The notes beneath the pieces are model-generated. The model did no database searches. It was not told where the DNA came from and was given only the letters and a program-made list of their open reading frames with translations. The position numbers and the translations under genes are program-made. 13,493 bases of DNA from NCBI RefSeq assembly GCF_001632365.1, contig NW_024468511.1:374587-388079 (forward strand), read 5' to 3'. Shown in pieces: positions 8,370-13,493 of the stretch. The stretch is from Laetiporus sulphureus 93-53 (taxonomy: Eukaryota > Basidiomycota > Agaricomycetes > Polyporales > Laetiporaceae). The first letter of the stretch is position 1. Each line of letters begins with the position of its first letter.

Positions 8370-9910
8370 CTAACCTGAGACATGTTGGTTGTGGCTTGCC
8401 AGTAATTGCACGCTTGATAGTGTCACATCGAGTCCAAGCGGAAGATACGTTGATAGTAGGGAGCATACTTCCTGTCCTCGTGCACCAGGAATATGATCCG
8501 TCCTGGCGCACGTGTCTGAGGCAGACCTCGCATTAGCATGGCTTTTTTCGAGGATCAGCGGAGGCGGACGGTCCCTTATGGCTGGGTCTGGTATCCAGAC
8601 ATCATTACGTGCTCTGCCAAGCACAAAAAGTGGTCTGTAGATTCGTCATGTTGTCCACACCGAGGTATGCCCGAGGCAGCTCGAGCAAAGGTGCGAGTTC
8701 GGATGCCTTCACGTCCGTGCCATTTGCAAATGTAAGTTCTTTGGTGTAGTTTTGCGGTGCTGGTGATATTGAAGACCGGATCTATCGGAAAAACAACAGC
8801 TTTCTCACAACCAGGCGGTGATGATCCTCGTACGTAGGATGTCAACGGAGGAATACCGCACAAGTGGGCCATCCGTGAATTAATCATTCGAGATCTCCAC
8901 ATTGTGCGGTAAAACGCAGTTTAGCCGCTGATATTAGCGCTATATAGCGCTAGAGCTATAGAAACTCGTAAATCGACCCTGCTCGTCACGATGAACATGT
9001 TGAATGATCAATGTCATTATTTCAACGTCGTCAATCTTGTGGCTCTAACATACCTTTATTAATGCCTATGTCAGTAGCGAAGATATGACCCCCGAGCGAA
9101 TTCTGACCGCACAAGGACAGCCAATCAACATGAAGAGATAATGACGAGCTTTCATTGTGAATGATTACGATGGCCGATGCGAGTCCGCCTTGCGATTGCG
9201 TCGTTCGGTTCCATGACTGTCCCGTCTTCAGTAAATGCATTACGTACCTCCTGTTGTGAGTCAGCGACTGGGGGGAGAATGCAGCAGGTACTCCGGGCTT
9301 TCAAGTTAATGGCCGTGGAGGCAGACGAGCTATAGCCTATAAGTGGATCGAATATTGTCCGGGCTTGTATCGCTCCACTACGTTCAGGAATTTCAATAGA
9401 CATAATTCTACCACATGATCTCGTGAGTCGTGAGACTGCTTGAGTCGTTCTTCCTCCGAGGAGCTCAGCGCCTCAGGCTTAGCGTCCTCTCGTAGCTGTA
9501 TCTAAGAACAAGAATGCCGTAGAACCTCACTTAGCGCCATGAAAGCAAGAAATTGCAACACTAACCTCCCACCGGCCATCTGCTCCTGCGTGCCAGTGCT
9601 TGTCGAACATGTAGCAAAGTAGTGACCCGCGGCAGATGTTCACCGGTCGTCGATTAGGCGTATGAAGTTCTCCAAGCCAAGAGTCGATTTGACTTGCATT
9701 GGCTCAGCTAAATGCTGCGGGCTGAGATAGGAACGCAATTCGCGTATGGAATAGTGTACAGAAAGTCATAGAAGCTAGTGAAATTGCAGTATTGGAAGTG
9801 TGAAATGTCCCCGGAGTCATTATCGCCGATCACTGCGATCAAGCCTGCTGCGCATCCTCCACTCGAGCGTCTAACACCCGGACCATCCTGGGCTCTGCAA
9901 CGCGTATGAC
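8370..9910 (-). pseudogene. decayed multi-exon gene of unknown family
   Basis: Several minus-strand blocks read as good protein but do not stay in one frame. Block 1 starts after a TTACAG acceptor at 9910 (VIRVAEPRMVRVLDARVEDA), meets a TGA at 9841-9839, and continues one base out of frame as GLIAVIGDNDSGDISHFQYC. After a plausible 67-nt intron (9759-9693) it goes on with SWLGELHTPNRRPVNICRG and CYMFDKHWHAGADGRWE. A 64-nt intron (9565-9502, GTTAGT/TTAG) leads to a Glu/Lys-rich exon (9501-9337) ending at TAG. Block 2 (to 9054) holds SSLSLHVDWLSLCGQNSLGG followed by a GTATGT donor. Block 3 (about 8781-8609) holds YTKELTFANGTDVKASELAP and LPRAYLGVDNMTNLQTTF. Block 4 (about 8535-8370) holds RIIFLVHEDRKYAPYYQRIF, then needs another frame change to reach CDTIKRAITGKPQPTCLR. 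At least two frame changes have no intron to explain them. I do not recognise the family. The blocks could belong to two adjacent genes. Confidence 0.55.
8935..8952. repeat. 18-bp perfect palindrome
   Basis: TAGCGCTATATAGCGCTA is exactly its own reverse complement and lies inside the decayed gene, within what would be an intron or a damaged segment. It could extrude a small hairpin or be a chance or protein-binding palindrome; no function can be inferred. Confidence 0.7.
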
Positions 9911-9974
9911 CTGTAAGGTATCATATATCGACAGTCAGCACCAACTTGTAAACGTTACTTTAGGTTCATAATCT

Positions 9975-10013
9975 GACAAGTAGGTAATCTGGTAGAGATC
10001 AGACCTACTTGTC
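9975..10013. repeat. inverted repeat, 11-bp stem with 17-nt loop
   Basis: GACAAGTAGGT at 9975-9985 is the exact reverse complement of ACCTACTTGTC at 10003-10013. The loop contains a weaker AATCT/AGAT pairing that could extend the structure. On the minus strand it lies just upstream of the first recognisable exon of the decayed gene, at a GTAGGT that could be a splice donor. No T-run follows on either strand, so it is not a typical terminator. It may be a solo inverted repeat of a small element; no clear target-site duplication was seen. Confidence 0.6.
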
Positions 10014-10041
10014 CATGAGGCACTGCCAGGCTAAGCTCTCA

Positions 10042-10284
10042 TTACAGGATCATTGTGAGCGCGCGCAGTGCGGTAGTCGAAGCCAAACGACCGTATGCTC
10101 CTCTTCCAAACCGCTTGTACTTCGTGTCGCCAGCGAAGGAACGCTCGAAGGTGTCCGCATCTTCCCTTCCTAGTGTGTCCCCATCATGATTCCACTCTCC
10201 GTGGATAAGAGCGGCCGCCTTTGCCCTTTTTTTACCCCCACATTCATTTCTTGCTTCGACCTCAACCATAACGATATCGTCCAT
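10042..10284 (-). other. 80-codon minus-strand frame overlapping the SH3-gene leader, doubtful
   Basis: An ATG at 10284 opens 80 codons (MDDIVMVEVEARNECGGKKR...) ending at TAA. The Lys/Gly-rich part is the antisense of a pyrimidine-rich stretch at about 10217-10266 that looks like the CT-rich leader of the plus-strand gene. The distal part (RSFAGDTKYKRFGRGAYGRL) is more protein-like and could be a first exon of the decayed gene to the left. Only 76 bp would then separate two divergent start codons, which argues against both being functional genes. Confidence 0.25.
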
Positions 10285-10360
10285 CTTCTTCGAGCTAGTT
10301 GCGCCAGCCTAGTAGCCAGTAGCTCAGAACTTGCGGCTTGACAAACGAGCAGAAACGGCC
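10200..10360 (+). promoter_or_regulatory. CT-rich leader of the SH3 membrane-protein gene
   Basis: A pyrimidine-dominated run at about 10217-10266 precedes the gene. CT-rich tracts just before the transcript start are typical of well-expressed basidiomycete genes. No ATG lies between this tract and the ATG at 10361, which supports that codon as the start. Confidence 0.45.
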
Positions 10361-12760
10361 ATGCATCTATCCTCGAGCTGGAGGTCGCATCGGCGTGCTC
10401 ACCGGCGTGCACGTATGGACTTTCACGTCCTACAGCAGCGTGACCCACCGCTCATAAAGCTGCCTTTCCTTATCCCATCCATCCCCGTCCTTGAGCCTCT
10501 GCTTTCCCCGTTGATCGGTGGCGAGCCGTGGCCCTCCGCAACCACTGTCTCTACTCAGGCCGATGAGACGTCAACTTCAACTGTGGCTGAAGCAGCAACC
10601 ACACAGGTGTTGGAGACTGCGAGTCAGGCTCAGCAAGCAAGCATTCAGAAGCAGGACGCGGTCACCCAGGTGCAGAATACAACCACACAGGTGTTGGAGA
10701 CTACGAGTCAGGCTCAGCAAGCAAGCATTCACGTGCAGGACGCGGCCACCCAGGTGCAGAATACAACCGCCCAGGTGCAAGCAAGCGCAACACAGGCGCA
10801 GGAGACCTCCTCCAACACAGCGCACACGACTGCATCTGAGGATTCCACTACGGACACGCCGACACCTCAGACGGCCGCAAGTCCTACCGCGATTGTGGAA
10901 TCAACCACTCCATCTCTCGTTTCTATTGGGATTGGAGGTGACGAAAATGGTCTCGGCTCGGAGGCGACATCACTTAGCAGTATTGGTGTTCCTGCCACCA
11001 GCACTATTGATACAGGTCACGCATCTTCTCGTACTGGCAGTACAACAAATGACGGCAGCACAACAAACGACATCAGTTCTCTGAGCAGCGCGATTGGTGG
11101 GGTTGGCAGCTTTTCAAGCTCATCACGTTTGGCGACAGATCCTGCACCCTCTCCGTCAGTTGACGTAGCAGCCAACAACCAGGGTATTGGAGCATACAGC
11201 ACCTTTTATTCCACATTGACCATCTCCGGGCACGTTGTCACGCAGTCCACGCCGGTCGGAACGCTGCTACTATCCTCCATATCTACCGCCGTACTATCAA
11301 CATCCGGTCATGCTACAGGCGCGGAGGTCGGTGCGAGCGACAGCGGAGTCGCCACTTTGGCGACCGCGACTTCTGCTGCTGAGGCTTTGCAGAGCATACA
11401 TAGTGGCAACGCCGTGTCTGCACACACCATGTCAAGTGCCAGCAATTTCATCGCAGGTGCTTCAGCGGTGTCGTCCCAAGCCACACTGACATCGACTTAC
11501 TCACCTTATTCGAGTGCAGGTTCGGTCTCGGGCTCGAGGCCGGGCCCCGGGCATTCTAGCTCTGGAGGTGAGCCGTCATCTTCGTCGAGTGGTCCGACCT
11601 CCAGCAACCACCAGCTATCCGCTCTTGCAACACTTGGATTCATCCCCCTTTTTGTGCTTGCCTTCCTCCTCCTCCGTCGGCGAGGCATTGCACAACGTCT
11701 TGAGAAGCGGCGACCTTGGCTCTTTGGCCGAGACACAGGCGCATATGGAAATGCCGCCGTCGACAGCTCACGCTACTTCCATGACCATCCCGGTGCGAGC
11801 GTATCTCCGAGTCGAAGGAGCAGTTTCGGTACCGGAACAGCTCTGGATGCTGGGATATCGTCCGAACAGTGGGAAACATTCCCCACGCTGTCGTCAGAGA
11901 CCAACTCCCGGTCCGCTCTGCCCAGTATCACAGTTCCGCGGCCGAGCCGGCATGTAGAAGTTGTCCCAGAGGTGGGAGAAGTATGCCCGAGCAGTCTGAA
12001 TGGCTCTATTGCGGAGCCCGCTCTTGTTGCGACTGTCCACTCCGATCCGCTGCCGATAATTCGAAGTTCTGAACGCGATAGCTGGGAGAACGAAAGAGCG
12101 CAATCGGAGGCGGGGTCCCTAGTCTGGGAGGAATGGCCTACTGTCCCTGACAATTCTGTGATGAACCAGCGTAGCCCGACGCTTCCCACTCCGATTTCAG
12201 CGCGGCCTTTAGCTTCCTCCCAGAAGTGCATCTTTCCCACCCCGTTGCAAGATCATAAGCCGAAGAGCGTCAAGTCGGTGCAAAGCACCCGGGAGTCCAT
12301 TAATGCCAATTCGAAGTACATGACAGCGCTCGAAAACCCGTTCTCTGACTTGGCGAGTGTGGGCATGGGTCTCGGCGCCGAAACGAGCACGGAGGATGGC
12401 TCGGACGCACAGACGGCCGATTCGTTCTCGACTGCAGATCCGGAGACTGCATCGCACTTTGCGCGTGTCGAGACGATCCGCAGACCATTCGTTCCAACGA
12501 TGGATGACGAGATGTCAGTGCTGCCCGGCGAGACTGTGCGCATACTGCTGCGCTACGATGATGGTTGGGCGTATGCAGAAAAGTTGGGTAGTGGCCGGCG
12601 GGGGCTCATCCCGATCGACTGTTTGCGTATGCCTGAGGAAGACCTGTCCGCTTTCCTTGCTTCCAAACGCTTGAATAGTTATTCCGTAACTGATTCTCTG
12701 AAGGGGATCCCCAAGGACGTTGAGATTGATGCCAGGACGACGATTGGGAAAGCCCTTTGA
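10361..12760 (+). CDS. single-pass membrane protein with mucin-like ectodomain and C-terminal SH3 domain (799 aa)
   Basis: One uninterrupted frame runs from the ATG at 10361 to TGA at 12758-12760; a second ATG at 10415 is possible. The N-terminus is basic and then hydrophobic (LIKLPFLIPSIPVLEPLLSP, about residues 33-52); no classical cleaved signal peptide is evident. Residues about 60-420 are extremely rich in Ser, Thr, Ala and Gln, with a tandem repeat at about 79-140, as in O-glycosylated cell-surface proteins. A membrane segment (GFIPLFVLAFLLL, about 426-438) is followed by a basic stop-transfer RRRGIAQRLEKRR, placing the Ser-rich rest in the cytoplasm. Residues about 705-765 form an SH3 domain, with ETVRILLRYDDGWAYAEKLG and GLIPIDCLR, which would bind proline-rich partners. 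The layout recalls yeast Fus1 and the Msb2/Sho1 sensor proteins, so a role at the cell surface in signalling, polarity or fusion is inferred. The family call rests on architecture, not on a search. Confidence 0.88.
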   Translation: MHLSSSWRSHRRAHRRARMDFHVLQQRDPPLIKLPFLIPSIPVLEPLLSPLIGGEPWPSATTVSTQADETSTSTVAEAATTQVLETASQAQQASIQKQDAVTQVQNTTTQVLETTSQAQQASIHVQDAATQVQNTTAQVQASATQAQETSSNTAHTTASEDSTTDTPTPQTAASPTAIVESTTPSLVSIGIGGDENGLGSEATSLSSIGVPATSTIDTGHASSRTGSTTNDGSTTNDISSLSSAIGGVGSFSSSSRLATDPAPSPSVDVAANNQGIGAYSTFYSTLTISGHVVTQSTPVGTLLLSSISTAVLSTSGHATGAEVGASDSGVATLATATSAAEALQSIHSGNAVSAHTMSSASNFIAGASAVSSQATLTSTYSPYSSAGSVSGSRPGPGHSSSGGEPSSSSSGPTSSNHQLSALATLGFIPLFVLAFLLLRRRGIAQRLEKRRPWLFGRDTGAYGNAAVDSSRYFHDHPGASVSPSRRSSFGTGTALDAGISSEQWETFPTLSSETNSRSALPSITVPRPSRHVEVVPEVGEVCPSSLNGSIAEPALVATVHSDPLPIIRSSERDSWENERAQSEAGSLVWEEWPTVPDNSVMNQRSPTLPTPISARPLASSQKCIFPTPLQDHKPKSVKSVQSTRESINANSKYMTALENPFSDLASVGMGLGAETSTEDGSDAQTADSFSTADPETASHFARVETIRRPFVPTMDDEMSVLPGETVRILLRYDDGWAYAEKLGSGRRGLIPIDCLRMPEEDLSAFLASKRLNSYSVTDSLKGIPKDVEIDARTTIGKAL
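10597..10790 (+). repeat. 84-bp tandem repeat, two full units plus a partial third, in the SH3 gene
   Basis: Unit 1 (10597-10680) and unit 2 (10681-10764) differ at 5 of 84 positions by eye. A third, diverged unit starts at 10765. Each encodes 28 residues beginning TTQVLET and rich in Gln, Ala, Ser and Thr. The unit length is a multiple of three, so gain or loss keeps the frame. The high identity suggests a recent expansion and likely length variation between strains. Confidence 0.9.
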
Positions 12761-13392
12761 GCCGTTCGTTCATACATATATGGTGAGTGATCTGCGGTGA
12801 TTTATGAGTGCTATCACGAAGGAAGCTTTTCAACGATAATGACAGTTTTGTAGCTCATTGTACGTCCATCATTCGCGACTTCTATTGCGACATCCGCCAC
12901 GACCTGTCTAAACCTCCCGCATCCGGTGGAACTTCATTCATCTGTAAAACAGTCCGTAATTCGCTTTCTTTGTTTGATCTTTCGCATGTACCCCTCGGAT
13001 ACCCTTCAGTGGTGTTGATAGTATGGATCCAGAGTTTTGTCCGTCTGTTGTTGGCTCTACTGTAACCAGTTTTCATATGCAGTGCACTTAGCTATGTGCT
13101 ATTTATTCAAGTCGATTAGATGTCCTAGCTGTTATCGTTGAGTTGTCATAATGTTGTCATTGGTCACTTTTAGCACATATACGAGCAGTACGGGAATACA
13201 TTCGCGTCGCTGTTGGTCTTCGAGTATCGCCCCATAGAACTTGAGTCACGATTGCTCTGAGGCAGAACGAGGCGTAGAACACGTATTTACCACGGTAAGT
13301 GCGTACAAAAAATGAGAAGAGCACGGGAGAGAATGTCAGCCCCATATACTACCCCAATTTCCGGCACTGGCCTCGCATCGGCAGGAGTCCCC
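12761..13392. other. 3' flank of the SH3 gene and intergenic sequence
   Basis: Frames here are short; the longest (plus 12808-13065) begins with GTG and has no domain. The A+T-rich 3' flank of the SH3 gene includes CATACATATATGG just after the stop. A 62-codon minus frame with an ATG at 13345 (MGLTFSPVLFSFFVRTYRG) is hydrophobic at its start but matches no exon of the nearby seven-TM gene. It sits directly beyond the truncated copy of that gene and may be unrelated DNA at the breakpoint. Confidence 0.45.
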
Positions 13393-13493
13393 ATTGCGTC
13401 GTCTCGACGGTGATGGGAGGTACAGCGAGTGCCATAGTCATGTATGAGATCGTTCGCATCCAGGATCTCCTGCGAAATATATACGTACTTATA
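13393..13493 (-). pseudogene. truncated second copy of the 5' end of the seven-TM gene, runs to the right edge
   Basis: The segment matches 7783-7891 on the same strand. The first 40 bp (13393-13432) are identical to 7783-7822, and the rest matches well with an 8-nt shortening around the start codon. An ATG at 13441 gives MTMALAVPPITVETTQ, equivalent to MMNIALAVPPITVETTQ in the intact gene. Directly after the codon for Q the similarity stops; the frame becomes unrelated sequence and hits a TAG after about 17 codons. The TATAAG-like element is conserved at the far edge. It appears to be a 5' fragment left by duplication or rearrangement; what lies past the edge cannot be seen. Confidence 0.75.

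Noticed and set aside
9152..9403. 83-codon minus-strand frame starting MSIEIPERSGAIQ as a separate gene
   Set aside because: Its first part overlaps, in another frame, the exon 9501-9337, which has a better splice context. The rest may be a decayed exon but does not support an independent gene.
10518..11084. 188-codon Arg/Pro-rich plus-strand frame
   Set aside because: It is the shifted reading of the repetitive Ser/Thr/Gln region of the SH3 gene.
12808..13065. 85-codon plus-strand frame after the SH3 gene
   Set aside because: It starts at GTG, has no domain and lies in the probable 3' flank.
1..13493. tRNA or rRNA genes, CRISPR array, bacterial operon, plasmid or phage features
   Set aside because: No cloverleaf B-box pattern, no regularly spaced direct repeats and no ribosome binding sites were seen; spliced eukaryotic genes dominate.

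Overview
The window looks like nuclear DNA of a basidiomycete fungus, most likely an Agaricomycete close to the Polyporales. The genes are cut by many very short introns (about 40-67 nt) with GTRNGT donors, YAG/AAG acceptors and branch-like CTNAC/CTNAT motifs. Two spliced genes can be rebuilt exactly from sequence and match protein families in their fungal form. There are no bacterial operons, Shine-Dalgarno sites or rRNA/tRNA genes, and no CRISPR array.

Layout, left to right. (1) 1-1249, minus: an open but unrecognised region. It holds the start of a hypothetical protein that runs off the left edge, and a hydrophobic reading frame broken by one TGA. (2) 1285-2104, plus: a small multi-exon hypothetical gene, possibly frameshifted, that converges on (3). 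(3) 2168-4438, minus: a complete eight-exon carnitine O-acetyltransferase (628 aa) ending in the peroxisomal signal AKL; this is the securest call. (4) 4439-6100: the presumed CAT promoter, a GC-rich stretch with overlapping open frames on both strands, then mostly empty sequence. (5) 6478-7834, minus: an intact eight-exon seven-transmembrane protein (319 aa) of an uncharacterised fungal family, with a 20-nt micro-exon. (6) 8370-9910, minus: remains of a spliced gene that changes frame several times. (7) 10361-12760, plus: an intronless 799-aa single-pass membrane protein with a Ser/Thr-rich mucin-like ectodomain, an 84-bp tandem repeat and a C-terminal SH3 domain. (8) 13393-13493, minus: a second copy of the promoter and first codons of the seven-TM gene, cut off abruptly inside the window.

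The genes do not form an obvious pathway. CAT moves acetyl units between peroxisome, mitochondrion and cytosol. The SH3/mucin protein and the seven-TM protein look like surface or membrane sensing components. The mixture of intact genes, decayed exons and a truncated duplicate suggests a region that has been rearranged. I see no clear new multi-gene system; the most unusual items are the duplicated seven-TM family, the SH3 mucin and the decayed unknown gene.
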